64,000 bases of DNA, taken from Oceanicaulis sp. (GTDB lineage: Bacteria; Pseudomonadota; Alphaproteobacteria; Caulobacterales; Maricaulaceae). The stretch lies in the NCBI GenBank assembly GCA_040112665.1, contig CP157796.1, forward strand, positions 1,180,813 through 1,244,812, in the 5' to 3' direction. The translations under genes were made by a program, and so were the position numbers. The notes below the pieces were generated by a model. That model made no database searches and was not told the DNA's origin. It saw only the letters and a program-made list of their open reading frames with translations. The stretch's first letter is position 1; every line of letters starts with the position of its first letter. This document shows positions 1 through 10,380 of this stretch, one piece after another.

Positions 1-3
1 GGT

Positions 4-945
4 TCATGGTTGCGCCTCCAGGCTTTGCAGGAAGGCTTCAAGCGGGACCAGCGACACCTCCGGCGCTTCTTCCTGGGGCAGATGACCGATCCCGGACAGC
101 GCCTCGAGCCGGGCGTTCGGCAGGTGATCGAGATAGTCCTGCGCGTTCGAGATCGGGATCAGCCGGTCTTCTTCGCCCCAGAGCAGCAGGGTGGGAGCGG
201 TGATCGTTTCAAGCCGCGGGCGGGGGTCTTCCAGCACGGTCTGTTCCATGCGCCGGATCAAAGCGAGCCGCGCGCCGGGCGCACGCAGAAGGTCGTGATA
301 GCGCTTCACGGTCTCGGGGCTGAGCCGGGACGGATCGCCATAGCTCTGATCAAGGTTCATCTTCACCAGAAAGCGCGGCGTGACCGCCCGCATCGCATGG
401 GTGACCGGGCCCACCTCAGGGGCCTTGCCGTACTCGAACCCCGCGCTCGCGAACCCGTCCGGCGCGATCAGCACCAGACCGGCCGTGCGCTCTGGATGGG
501 CGGCGGCGAAGGACCAGGCGATCCGCCCGCCCACGGAGTTTCCGCCGATCACCGCCGCCTCGACGCCCAGCCGGTCCATCAACCCGGTCAGGATCTGGTG
601 CAGCCGTTCGTCGTCATACCGCCCTGTGGGATCGGGCGGAGACAGCCCCGCGCCGGGCAGGTCGAAGCGGATCACGCGGTAGCGGTCAGACAGAGCCTGC
701 GCCCACGCCTCGAAGGTGTGAAGGCTCGACCCGAAGCCGTGCATCAGGATCACCGCCGGCGCCGTCTCGGGACCGTCGACGCGGACATGAAGCCGGGCGC
801 CCTCGACCTCGATCATGTCGGCGGAAGACCGCAGATAGGCCGCCTCCAGCCGGTCGCGCGGCAGGTCCGGCGTCCACAGCCAGACCAAAGCGCCCGCGAT
901 GATGACGGCGAGCGCGACGGCGATGACGAGAAGCACCTTCATCAT
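4..945 (-). CDS. alpha/beta-fold hydrolase, membrane-anchored
   Basis: The protein has an N-terminal hydrophobic helix (about residues 3-24) followed by an alpha/beta hydrolase domain. The oxyanion-hole motif HGFGSS is at about residue 69, the nucleophile elbow is GNSVGG, the acid is in GEEDRLIP and the catalytic His is in GIGHLPQEE. The full triad is therefore visible. I start at the MM pair at 945/942, because a longer reading to 1110 would overlap the divergent gene at 1064. The substrate cannot be told. BchO, a chlorophyll-pathway hydrolase, is from the same fold and the divergent neighbour is a protochlorophyllide reductase, so a pigment-related role is possible. Most family members are unrelated esterases, so that link is only inference. 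Confidence 0.8.
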   Translation of the reverse strand: MMKVLLVIAVALAVIIAGALVWLWTPDLPRDRLEAAYLRSSADMIEVEGARLHVRVDGPETAPAVILMHGFGSSLHTFEAWAQALSDRYRVIRFDLPGAGLSPPDPTGRYDDERLHQILTGLMDRLGVEAAVIGGNSVGGRIAWSFAAAHPERTAGLVLIAPDGFASAGFEYGKAPEVGPVTHAMRAVTPRFLVKMNLDQSYGDPSRLSPETVKRYHDLLRAPGARLALIRRMEQTVLEDPRPRLETITAPTLLLWGEEDRLIPISNAQDYLDHLPNARLEALSGIGHLPQEEAPEVSLVPLEAFLQSLEAQP

Positions 946-1048
946 GACGAACCCGACGAGCCTCTCCCCCGCGTCTATCCGCCTCGCGCGCGGCCGGACT
1001 TGAGCCTCGCGTAAAGCCGGGTTTACATCAAGTGTGAACCCGGCCTGA

Positions 1049-2062
<1,014 letters not shown>

Positions 2063-2345
2063 GGCGGCACAATTCAGGACGGCAGCGCGACAGAAAATCG
2101 CAGAACGCGCGATTTATGGGTTGCGCCGCGGGATCGCGTTGAGCGGCTCTTGCCAGCGGATTCTTTCGGAACGTTCTGGGGGGTATCGCAGCCGGAAAAG
2201 TATACAAGTCCGTTTATCGCGTCGGATCGTTTTCTTGGAGCCATTGGTGCCGAGCCCGCTAGCGGGCGCTGGGGGTGCGGCGCGGGCGACAGGTTAAATC
2301 ACGTAAGGCGTTGGACCGCCTAAAGTTACTCCCGCTGACTTGTGC
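2063..2345. other. intergenic region, no gene seen
   Basis: About 280 bases between the LPOR gene and the next small gene. I see no convincing ORF, RNA or terminator. A short GC-rich dyad (AGCCCGCTAGCGGGCGCT-like) lies near 2256-2272. The region may mark the border between the LPOR locus and the accessory DNA that follows. Confidence 0.4.
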
Positions 2346-2546
2346 CTAGAGCAATTCGTCATCTGGGAAGGCGTCGTACGTATCGCCTATGAAGCGCGGC
2401 TTGCGGTGGAAGCTTGGCGCCAACAGACGGATGAGCGCCACACGCCAGCGGGGCATGAGAGCTAGTCCGACCTTGCGCTCGCTGTATTCCTGATACAGGC
2501 GTGTCTTACATGCTTCGCAGAGTACGTCACGGTATTGATCTGCCAT
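2346..2546 (-). CDS. small hypothetical protein with a CxxC pair
   Basis: A 66-residue ORF that is basic in the middle and acidic at the C terminus (FPDDELL). Near the N terminus it has a single CEAC pair, which could be half of a zinc site. I do not recognise a family. It lies alone on the minus strand between the LPOR gene and a small membrane protein. Its short length makes the call tentative. Confidence 0.35.
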   Translation of the reverse strand: MADQYRDVLCEACKTRLYQEYSERKVGLALMPRWRVALIRLLAPSFHRKPRFIGDTYDAFPDDELL

Positions 2547-2571
2547 CTACGCCTCCAATAGGGGTTTCCCC

Positions 2572-2805
2572 ATGTGGTTCAACTTCACACTCATAGAAAG
2601 CACTCTTCTCGTTATCGCAGGCGTGGCGGTAAATCACCTCCTTGTCGCTCAGGTTCAGGGGCAACGGGAGCGCTTCCACTGGTTCGACGCTGCATTGAAG
2701 CTCGGGATGTTCGGCTTTGCCTTGGCGATGCAGATTGCGGGCGCAGGAGGGCTTCTGAGGCTCTTTGTTTCCTGGTCAGCTGGGCTGGCGCAGGCGCCCA
2801 TCTAA
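2572..2805 (+). CDS. small hypothetical membrane protein
   Basis: A 77-residue ORF with two hydrophobic segments (about residues 5-26 and 46-70) and a short charged loop QGQRERFHW between them. An AGGGG-like ribosome site lies just upstream. No family is recognised. It precedes a larger cytoplasmic gene on the same strand, so the two may be co-transcribed. Confidence 0.4.
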   Translation: MWFNFTLIESTLLVIAGVAVNHLLVAQVQGQRERFHWFDAALKLGMFGFALAMQIAGAGGLLRLFVSWSAGLAQAPI

Positions 2806-2912
2806 AGGCCAGGCTGGCAATATCTATGCTCGCTGACTTGTGGGGCGCTCTTTCCCAGCTGTTTAATCATCCTGGCGCGAGCGTGATGCCACGGCATAGG
2901 AGCGGGGTAGGA

Positions 2913-3851
2913 ATGCGGCTTGGAACAGAAGAGCTTCTTGAATTTGTCCGCCGGTTCGACCGGTTGCGTTCTGCCAGTGAGGGCCGACCGGCCAGGCTTC
3001 TGGACAAGTTTGCCGCACTGGATGCCGATACCGTAGCGGCGGCGGACGCTCTGCTCGATTGGTTCGAAGAGACCGGCTTTTCCTCCCATTCCACTGTCGC
3101 GGTGGACCGCATCATTGAGCGCGCGCCGTCAGGTTTCCGCCTCGCGCTTTCGAATTACACGGAGGAGTGGGAGGCACCCCTCAGGACTTTTGCAGAGTCG
3201 ACGAGAAGGCAAATCGATATTGGGTTTGTCGCCAATGTGACGCGCTGCCTGCCGCGAGAGGGCGGCGAGGTCGCGCCTTCGATCGACGCCCGTCAGGATA
3301 GTCAGTTTCAACCTGGCGTACACACTTTGGCCGATTGCGTGACCGTTCTGGAGATGGCGGGCCCGCGAGGCGAGGACGCGGAAGAGGACCAGAACCTTTA
3401 CTCCGTGGCCGTGGGGGGTGTTGAGCACCTTTTTCGGCGAATGGACTCCACGCCGATGGAGTGGGACGCGCGAAGTCTGCAATTGGATCTAATCGTGGTC
3501 GAAGGGGCCTCGCTAAGGGCGGCTGGGCGTCTGAAAGCGCTGCTGTTAGACGCGATGCGGGCCTATCTCTTCGGAGCATTTCTTTCGTGCAGCGTCGCCT
3601 GTCGAGCCTGTGCCGAAATCATCTTGAAAGAGCGCCTTAACGGCATCGTTCAATTGTCGGAGCGGCCAGGGTTCGGGGAGCTGGTTTCTAAGGCGTCTCA
3701 AAGTATGCTGCGCGGCGTGAAAAAGACCGACCTGCGGAAATTGCAGAAGGTCGGAAATGATGCCGCTCACTCGATAAACGACGGCGCTATTGGTGCGGAG
3801 GAAGCCCACGTATGCCTAGAAGTGGTTCAGCGGCTCCTCAAAGCGCGCTGA
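2913..3851 (+). CDS. hypothetical protein with DUF4145-like C-terminal domain
   Basis: A 312-residue soluble protein without signal or membrane segments. The C-terminal third reads CRACAEIILKERL, then GFGELVSKA, then KVGNDAAHS. This is the arrangement of the DUF4145 family (a conserved Arg/Glu helix, then GN-x-AAH), which often occurs in restriction or defence contexts. The N-terminal 200 residues are not recognised. I start at 2913 because AGGAG lies about ten bases upstream. In-frame ATGs at 2826 and 2886 are alternatives. The reading frame stays open back to 2574, but that part has an arginine-rich, non-protein-like composition. Confidence 0.6.
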   Translation: MRLGTEELLEFVRRFDRLRSASEGRPARLLDKFAALDADTVAAADALLDWFEETGFSSHSTVAVDRIIERAPSGFRLALSNYTEEWEAPLRTFAESTRRQIDIGFVANVTRCLPREGGEVAPSIDARQDSQFQPGVHTLADCVTVLEMAGPRGEDAEEDQNLYSVAVGGVEHLFRRMDSTPMEWDARSLQLDLIVVEGASLRAAGRLKALLLDAMRAYLFGAFLSCSVACRACAEIILKERLNGIVQLSERPGFGELVSKASQSMLRGVKKTDLRKLQKVGNDAAHSINDGAIGAEEAHVCLEVVQRLLKAR

Positions 3852-3918
3852 GCAAGGCTGCGCAGAGGGCTCGGACGCTTTGCTAAGGGTAGGTGGAAAA
3901 CGGGGGCACACACCCATT

Positions 3919-4311
3919 TTCCGTCTCAACCAGATCACGTCGATCACCGGGGCGACGGCGCCGACTTACGATGCGCGCGGCAACATGACGAGCGACGGGG
4001 TGCGGAGCTTCGGCTTTGATCAGTACAACCGTCTGATCAGTGCGGGGACCGCCAGCTTCGATTACGATCCTCTGGGCCGGCTCTATCAGTCCACGGGCGC
4101 GTCGGGGACCGAACGGCGGGTGTATGACGGCGCGGCGATGATCGCGGTGTATTCCAGCACGGGCAGCGTGCTCGAACGCGGAGCTCGCCCCGGACCTGAT
4201 CCGGGTGCACGGCCCGCTTGCGTCGAACACCTCGATCGAGCCGGGCGTCAGGCGCGGGGGCGAGGATGTCGCGGTGGGGATTCAGACTGGCCGCTGCGGC
4301 TGATTGCTTAA
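3919..4311 (+). pseudogene. RHS/YD-repeat protein fragment
   Basis: The frame contains clear YD-repeat phrases: TYDARGNMTSDG, FGFDQYNRLIS and FDYDPLGRLYQS. These are typical of the core of RHS-family toxin shells, which are normally over 1000 residues long. Here only about 100 residues remain. After VYSSTGSVLE the frame runs into unrelated arginine-rich sequence, and both ends are missing. It is best read as a relic of an RHS element. Confidence 0.7.
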
Positions 4312-4373
4312 GCGACCACTGGCGGTGCTGTCAGACAAAAGCTGACCCGTCTCAGAACTCAGGGCGCGCCGGC

Positions 4374-4590
4374 TTATGCCGCCAGGAGCTGACGCCACTC
4401 CGCGAGCGCTTCATCGAAGAGCGATTTGAAGCGGGCCGGCGTTCGAGAGATCGGTCGTAATTGAAGTGGTTGCGGACGGGAGCGTGGGCGGCGGCGAACA
4501 TCTGCAGACATCGCATTCGCCTCAACCGGGCCATCGCCCGTTCCCGGCTTCGAAACGGTAAGTGCGAGTTTTCAAGCGCTCCTAAATCGC
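4374..4590 (-). pseudogene. IS6-type transposase C-terminal remnant, frameshifted
   Basis: On the minus strand the sequence reads LENSHLPFRSRERAMARLRR and then HAPVRNHFNYDRSLERRP. This is the usual end of IS6-family DDE transposases (ENSHxPFRRRERAM, then HNHFNxERHL). The last part continues only after a one-base frame change, as SLFDEALAEWRQLLAA, to a TAA at 4374-4376. The N-terminal two thirds, including the DDE core, are absent. The element is therefore dead and marks past insertion next to the RHS relic. Confidence 0.65.
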
Positions 4591-5557
4591 GCGCCGACGC
4601 GACAGCGCGGGACGCCTTTTGAACGCGACGAAACCGCGGATTCTCGGGCCGGCCAGCGTCCACAGAACCTTCAGTTTGGGTTTCGATTTGAGCGAAAACC
4701 GGTCGGCTTGTCGCGGTCTCAGAAACGAAAAATGCCGCCAACGAGACGGCTCGCTACGCCTTGCGGATGACCGGTTCACACCCGCTTGGCAGACGGCTTG
4801 AGAAGCCAAAATCGGTCGGGCGCGGCGCACAAAATGAGCGAGAAACCCTCGAAAACTACTCCGCCATTTCATCAGGGGGAATTTTGCGCCGCCTAGGAGC
4901 GAGGCACTGTTTGGCACGCTGTGTCACAGAGAAGAGGCACGTAAGTGGCAATCAGTGCCCTGGCAGGCCATTGATTTCAAAAGCTGTTTCCAGTCGGTGC
5001 CCAAGTAGTGCCGGGAAGTGCCGTAAAATGCGGGGCATCAGTAAAGCAGAAAAATCTATTAATAACAGTAGCTTAACTGACGCAGAAGGCGGTGAGCACC
5101 CCGGTGCATATTGTGTGATCAGAAACCCGCTCATGCGCAAGCGGGCAAAGTCACCGATAGAGCCCCGCGTCGGCCTAAATCCGAGCGTTGTCGCGGGGGG
5201 GAAGTTCGCGTCGAGCTGCGGGCCTCGGAACCGATAAAAAATGGAGCGAGCTGGGCGTCACCTTTCAGGGTGAAACCGGTCCTGCCGGCGGCCGCACGTC
5301 AAACAGCGAACGAAGTCGTTGGGTGCCTCGCGAAAAGATCGCGCAGCCTGAGTTTTTTGCGAGCGCGTTTTCGGCGCCTTTTATCGCCGTCGGTCGAGGC
5401 AAACCACCCGCGATGAGATCGCCCATGCCACGCAGGAAACTGCATCGAATTAAACGACGCGGTCGCCGCATTGCTACTCCACTGAACGGTCCGACAACGC
5501 GCCCGTTTTCTGGTCGCGAACTTGCCCGGCTATCGAGGAGACGCTAAGCCTCAGGCC
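4591..5557. other. gene-poor region, no convincing gene
   Basis: Nearly one kilobase with only short ORFs on both strands, none with a recognisable motif or a good start. Base composition is less GC-rich around 4930-5130. It probably holds further decayed mobile-element DNA upstream of the metal efflux operon. I found no clear promoter. Confidence 0.4.
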
Positions 5558-5878
5558 ATGCGTTTCGCATCCCTCTTCCGGGCGATCTTTATCGCGTTGG
5601 CGTTCGCTGCGGCGGGCGCGCAGGCGGCGTGTGCGAGCGTTGATCTCGCTGGCGCCGGGCATGAGCAGGCGGCCCATCCCGACGAGGCCGATCACGGCCA
5701 TGAAGACGGCGCATCATGCTTCGACGCCTGTGTCACGCACCACCTCGTGGTGACGCCTGCGACCGTGATGCTGTCGGTCTCCACCACGCCCTATCGCTGG
5801 AACGCGGCCGCACCGGCGCGCTTCGCCACCAGGCGCAGCGCCCCGCCCTATTCGCCGCCCAAGGATCTGTCGGTCTGA
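5558..5878 (+). CDS. small secreted His/Asp-rich protein of metal-efflux operon
   Basis: A 106-residue protein with a signal peptide (MRFASLFR followed by a hydrophobic Ala-rich core ending near AQAACA). A mature acidic and His-rich segment (HPDEADHGHEDG) and a conserved-looking CFDACVTHH follow. Small proteins of this kind often precede czc/cus-type genes and probably handle metal in the periplasm. It lies 35 bases ahead of the RND adaptor gene and is likely in the same operon. I chose the ATG at 5558 because the signal peptide starts there; the frame is open from 5522. Confidence 0.6.
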   Translation: MRFASLFRAIFIALAFAAAGAQAACASVDLAGAGHEQAAHPDEADHGHEDGASCFDACVTHHLVVTPATVMLSVSTTPYRWNAAAPARFATRRSAPPYSPPKDLSV

Positions 5879-5913
5879 GCCCTTCGCCGACCTTCTGATC
5901 CTTAGGACGAAAC

Positions 5914-7185
5914 ATGCACGACATAGCGACGCGGACCCTGTCCGCCGGAGCGCTCGCCGCCTTCGGCGCGGCGGCGATCCTCATGCTCACCGGCTGCGAC
6001 GACGCCGGCCGCGAGACCCATGACCACAGCGCGGGCGAGCCCGAGGCCGACCACGCCGAGCACGACAATGAGCACGGCGATCATTCAGACCACGCCGGCG
6101 AGGATGACGACCACGGCGAACACGCCGGCATTCGCCTCACGCGCGCGCAGCAATCCGAGCTCGGCATCGTGCTCGGCGAAGCGGATACAGGTCCTGTGGA
6201 CGCCTGGATCGAGCTACCCGGCGAAGTCCGCTTCGACGAGAACCGGATCGCGCTCGTCTCCCCGCCGGTGGAGGGGGTCATCCGCGAGGTGCACGCCAGC
6301 ATCGGCGACGCAGTGAGGGAGGGCGATCTCCTGGCCGTGCTCGACAGCCGCGAGCTCGCCGAAGCGAAAGCCGCCTACCTCTCCGCACTCGCCTCGCTGG
6401 AGCTCGTCCGCCCCGAATTCGAGCGCGAGCGCGAACTGTTTGATCGCGGCGTCTCCACCGAAAGCCGGTTCCAGACCGCGCGCCGCGAGCTGGAGGAAGC
6501 CCGCATCGCCGTGCGCAGCGCCGAGTATCAGCTCGACGCGCTCGGGATCGACGCGGACATGCGCGAGGGCCTCTCAAACCCCGGCGCCGAGGCGCTCAGC
6601 CGCTTCTCCCTCGTCGCGCCGATGGACGGCGTCGTCACCGAGCGTCACGCCGTACGCGGCGAGGTGACCGAGGCCGGCGATGTGGAGCCGACCTTTGTCA
6701 TCGCCGATGCAAGCCAGGTCTGGATCGACGCCGCGGTCTACGGCCCGGACATGCTGCGCATCGGCGCCGGCTCACCGGCGCGGGTCCGGCTTCATTCAGG
6801 CGAGACCCTGGATGCGGCGGTGAGCTTTCTCGCGCCGCAGATCGGCGAGGCGACCCGGACCGGGCTCGCCCGCCTCATCGTCGACAACGCCGAAAGCCGG
6901 CTTGTCCCCGGCGCCTTCGTCACAGTTGAGATCGCCGATGCGGCCGCCGCCTCCGTCGTACGCGTCCCCGCCGCCGCCGTGCAGACGCTGGAAGGCGAGA
7001 CAATCGTGTTCGTGCCTGAGGACGTTGCCTTCGAGGCGCGGGACATCATTCTTGGAAGGCGCGGACCGGACTTCGTGGAGATCGTTGCAGGGATCGAGGC
7101 CGGCGAGGCGCTGGTGGTCGAGGGCGCGTTCGCGCTGAAAGCGGAACTGCAAAAGGGGGAGTTCGGCGATGGCCACGCCCACTGA
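5914..7185 (+). CDS. czcB: RND efflux periplasmic adaptor lipoprotein, CzcB-like
   Basis: A 423-residue membrane-fusion protein. The N terminus has a lipobox (MLTGC), then a long His/Asp-rich stretch (about residues 36-72) that could bind metal. The adaptor domains follow: a barrel-sandwich half with VEGVIREVHASIGDAVREGD, a long alpha-hairpin (about 150-200) and beta-barrel segments ending with VVEGAFALKAELQKG. It should link the inner-membrane pump encoded next (17-base overlap) to an outer-membrane channel. No channel gene is in this operon, so it must borrow one. The TolC-family protein at 38459-39649 is a possible partner. The metal is probably divalent (Zn, Co, Cd or Ni), by analogy only. 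Confidence 0.85.
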   Translation: MHDIATRTLSAGALAAFGAAAILMLTGCDDAGRETHDHSAGEPEADHAEHDNEHGDHSDHAGEDDDHGEHAGIRLTRAQQSELGIVLGEADTGPVDAWIELPGEVRFDENRIALVSPPVEGVIREVHASIGDAVREGDLLAVLDSRELAEAKAAYLSALASLELVRPEFERERELFDRGVSTESRFQTARRELEEARIAVRSAEYQLDALGIDADMREGLSNPGAEALSRFSLVAPMDGVVTERHAVRGEVTEAGDVEPTFVIADASQVWIDAAVYGPDMLRIGAGSPARVRLHSGETLDAAVSFLAPQIGEATRTGLARLIVDNAESRLVPGAFVTVEIADAAAASVVRVPAAAVQTLEGETIVFVPEDVAFEARDIILGRRGPDFVEIVAGIEAGEALVVEGAFALKAELQKGEFGDGHAH

Positions 7186-10100
7186 TCCGACCCGTTCGCC
7201 CCTCTCCGCCGTCGCCCGCCGCCTGGTAAGCGCCCGCGGCGCGGCGCTGCTGGGCTTTCTCGCCGTGCTGATCGCCGGCGCCTGGGCGTGGCGCACGACG
7301 CCGGTGGACGCCTTTCCCGACATCACGCCGCCTCTGGTCCAGGTCTTCACCGTCACCGACGGGCTCTCCCCGCAGGAGGTGGAGCGCTACGTCACCTTCC
7401 CCGTCGAAAACGCCATGGCGGGCCTGCCGGCCGTGCGCGAGATCCGCTCGAACTCAACCTTCGGCCTCTCGGTCGTGACGGTGTATTTCGAGGACGGGAC
7501 CGACGTCTATTTCGCCCGCCAGCTCGTCACCGAGCGCCTGGGCGCGGCGCGTGAAGACATTCCCGAAGGCTTCGGCGAGCCGCAGCTGGGTCCCATCACC
7601 ACCGGGCTGGGGCAAATCCTGTTCTATTATCTCGACAGCGAGGCGGGCGATCTCATCGATCTGCGCACGCTGCAGGACTGGCTCGTAAAGCTGGAGCTGC
7701 AGACCGTACGCGGGGTCACCGAAGTGCTCTCCCTTGGCGGGTATGAGCGCCAGTACCAGGTCGACGTGCGCCCGCAGGCGCTGCTACAATACGACCTCAC
7801 CATGGCCGACGTGATCGAGGCGCTCCGGCGCGCCAATCTCAACGCCGGCGCCCAATACATCGTGGAGAATGACGAGCAATACACCGTGCGCGCCGAAGGC
7901 CTGCTCCATGGCGAGGCCGATCTGCGCCAGGTGGTGGTGAAGGCGGTGGACGGCGTGCCCGTGGTGATGAGCGAGATCGCCGAAATCGGCGTCGGCGGCG
8001 CCCCGCGCCAAGGGCTCGCCACCATGAACGGCGAGGGCGAGATCGTCGCCGGCCTCGTTCTGAAGCTGGTCGGCGCGAACACCAACGCCGTGATCGACCG
8101 GGTTCAGGACCGGCTCGAGACGATCAACGCCGCCCTGCCCGAAGGTGTCACGGCGCGCGCCTATTACGACCAGTCCGAACTGGTGAACAAAGCCGTGGCC
8201 ACCATGACCACCGCCCTGTGGCAGGGCGCGCTTCTGGTCGTCGTGCTGCTCATGGCCTTCATGGGCGGCTGGCGGCCGGGCCTGATCGTCGCGGCCTCGA
8301 TCCCGTTCTCGGTCGCCTTCGCGCTTGTGGCCATGGGCCTGTTCGGCGTGTCTGCGAACCTCATGTCGCTGGGCGGCGTCGCCATCGCCATCGGCATGAT
8401 GGTCGACGGCGCGGTGGTGATCGTGGAGAACGCGCAGGCGCGGCTCGCCCGGGCGGAGAGCGCTGACCGCGCCGGCGTCGTCGCGTCGGCGGTGAGCGAA
8501 GTGGTCAAGCCGCTCGCCTTCTCCATCGCCATCGTCATGCTGGTCTTTCTGCCGATCGTCACCTTGCAAGGGGTGGAGGGGAAAACGTTTCGACCCCTCG
8601 CCTTCGCGGTGATCCTCGCCATGGCCGGATCGCTCGTCTTCGCGCTTCTGATCGCGCCGGCGGCGTCGAGCCTTCTAAAGACCGGCAAGCGCGAAGCCGC
8701 CGATCGGCCGAACCGCCTCACCGCGATCATGGGCCGCGCCGTCGGCTTCTTCGTGGCGCGCAGGATGTTGGCGGCCGGGCTCGCCCTCGCCATGCTCGCC
8801 GTCGGCGGACTCGCCTTCACAAGGCTCGGCTCGGAGTTCACGCCGCGCCTTAACGAGGGCGACATTCTGGTGCGCATGACCATGGCCCCCTCGATCTCGC
8901 TGGACGCGGCCGCCGAGACCGTCTCCCGCTTTGAACGCCGCGTGCTCGACGAGTTCCCGCAAGTGGAGCGCGTCGTCACCCGCGTCGGGCGCGGCGAGGT
9001 GGGCGCCCACGCCGACCCGGTCAACAATGCGGAGTCCTTCCTCGCCCTGAAGCCGCGATCGGACTGGGAGGGCGTCAGGAGCCAGGAGGCGCTTCTGGCT
9101 CAGATGAGCCATGCCTTCGAGGACTTCCCCGGGGCCCAGTTCAACTTCACCCAGCCCATCGCCGCGGCCACCGACGAGCTTCTGACCGGTTCGCGCGCGG
9201 AGCTGGCGATCAAGCTATTCGGTCCGGACAGCGACGTGCTCGCCCGAGAGGCCGAGGAGATCGCCGCTGTCGTGCGCGGGGTTCGCGGCGCGGCGGATGT
9301 GCAGGTCGAGCAGGTCGGCGGCGCGCCCCAGGTCCGCATCATCGTCGACCGGCCCGCGATCGCCCGCTACGGGCTTCAGGTCGCCGACGTGCTGGAGACG
9401 GTGCGCGACGCGGTGGGCGGGGCGACCGCCGGCGAGGTCTATGACGGCGTGCGCCGGTTCGACATCGTCGCGCGCTATGACGAGGAGGCGCGGAACACGC
9501 CCGAACGCATCGCGCGCACGCTCATCGACGGGCCGAACGGCGAACGCCTCCAGCTCGGGGCGCTGGCCCGGATCGAACGCATCGAAGGCCCCCGCCAGGT
9601 GACCCGCGAGAACGGCCGGCGCTTCATCACCATCCAGGCCAATGTGCGCGAGCGCGATATCGGGTCCTTCGTGGCGGAAGCCCGCGCCGCCGTCGCCGAC
9701 GAGATCGCCCTGCCGCCCGGCAATCTGGTGGAATGGGGCGGCCAGTTCGAGCTGCAACAGCAGGCGAATGCCCGCTTCGCCCTCATCGTCCCGGTGACGC
9801 TGGGCCTCGTCTTCCTCCTGCTGCTGGCCGCGTTCGGCCGCATTCGAAGCGCGCTTCTGATCGTGTCGAACATCCCGCTGGCGCTGGTCGGCGGGCTGGT
9901 GGCGCTCTGGATCGCCGGGCTGAACCTGTCGGTGCCGGCCTCGGTGGGGTTCATCGCCCTGTTCGGGATCGCGCTCGGCAACGCCATGGTGCTGGTCTCT
10001 TTCCTCGACCGGCTGGCTCAGACCCGCAGCGACGTGGACGCCTACAGCGTGGAGGGCGCGCTGATGCGCGTGCGCCCTGTCCTGATGACCGCGGCGACGA

Positions 10101-10264
10101 CCATGCTGGGGCTCGCTCCGCTCCTCTTCGCCTCAGGCGTCGGATCGGAGGTGCAGCGCCCGCTCGCCACCGTGGTGATCGGCGGACTGGTGAGCTCCAC
10201 CCTGGTGACGTTGTTTGTCCTGCCGGCGGTGTACGGGTGGTTCGCGCAGACGAAGTCTCAATGA
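7169..10264 (+). CDS. czcA: heavy-metal RND efflux pump, CzcA family
   Basis: A 1031-residue resistance-nodulation-division proton/metal antiporter of the inner membrane. The family features are DAFPDITPP near the N terminus, two large periplasmic loops, and twelve membrane segments. The TM4 motif AIGMMVDGAVVIVEN (about 404-418) has the second Asp and the Glu of the HME-RND signature, but lacks the first Asp of the DFG...D form found in CzcA. The three Met residues of CusA are absent at the matching places (VRMTMAPS, NNAESFLAL, NFTQPIAAATDEL). It is therefore not a Cu/Ag pump of the CusA type. The 17-base overlap with the adaptor gene indicates translational coupling. Confidence 0.87.
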   Translation: MATPTDPTRSPLSAVARRLVSARGAALLGFLAVLIAGAWAWRTTPVDAFPDITPPLVQVFTVTDGLSPQEVERYVTFPVENAMAGLPAVREIRSNSTFGLSVVTVYFEDGTDVYFARQLVTERLGAAREDIPEGFGEPQLGPITTGLGQILFYYLDSEAGDLIDLRTLQDWLVKLELQTVRGVTEVLSLGGYERQYQVDVRPQALLQYDLTMADVIEALRRANLNAGAQYIVENDEQYTVRAEGLLHGEADLRQVVVKAVDGVPVVMSEIAEIGVGGAPRQGLATMNGEGEIVAGLVLKLVGANTNAVIDRVQDRLETINAALPEGVTARAYYDQSELVNKAVATMTTALWQGALLVVVLLMAFMGGWRPGLIVAASIPFSVAFALVAMGLFGVSANLMSLGGVAIAIGMMVDGAVVIVENAQARLARAESADRAGVVASAVSEVVKPLAFSIAIVMLVFLPIVTLQGVEGKTFRPLAFAVILAMAGSLVFALLIAPAASSLLKTGKREAADRPNRLTAIMGRAVGFFVARRMLAAGLALAMLAVGGLAFTRLGSEFTPRLNEGDILVRMTMAPSISLDAAAETVSRFERRVLDEFPQVERVVTRVGRGEVGAHADPVNNAESFLALKPRSDWEGVRSQEALLAQMSHAFEDFPGAQFNFTQPIAAATDELLTGSRAELAIKLFGPDSDVLAREAEEIAAVVRGVRGAADVQVEQVGGAPQVRIIVDRPAIARYGLQVADVLETVRDAVGGATAGEVYDGVRRFDIVARYDEEARNTPERIARTLIDGPNGERLQLGALARIERIEGPRQVTRENGRRFITIQANVRERDIGSFVAEARAAVADEIALPPGNLVEWGGQFELQQQANARFALIVPVTLGLVFLLLLAAFGRIRSALLIVSNIPLALVGGLVALWIAGLNLSVPASVGFIALFGIALGNAMVLVSFLDRLAQTRSDVDAYSVEGALMRVRPVLMTAATTMLGLAPLLFASGVGSEVQRPLATVVIGGLVSSTLVTLFVLPAVYGWFAQTKSQ

Positions 10265-10380
10265 CGCGGCGGCGTCCGTGTCGCGCTCTACCGCACCCGG
10301 ATGCCTTGATGCGTGTTGCTTTGCAGAGTTGAGACGATGCGCGGCCTCGGTTTGGAGTTTGATCTGGTGCGGCATTGCGA

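Noticed and set aside
2574..2912. N-terminal extension of the DUF4145-like gene
   Set aside because: The extension overlaps the small membrane protein in another frame and is Arg/Gly/Cys-rich without structure.
4200..4311. Short phrase after the RHS relic in a second frame (from DLIRVHG to VGIQTG)
   Set aside because: Could be a fragment of another gene, but it is too short to assign.
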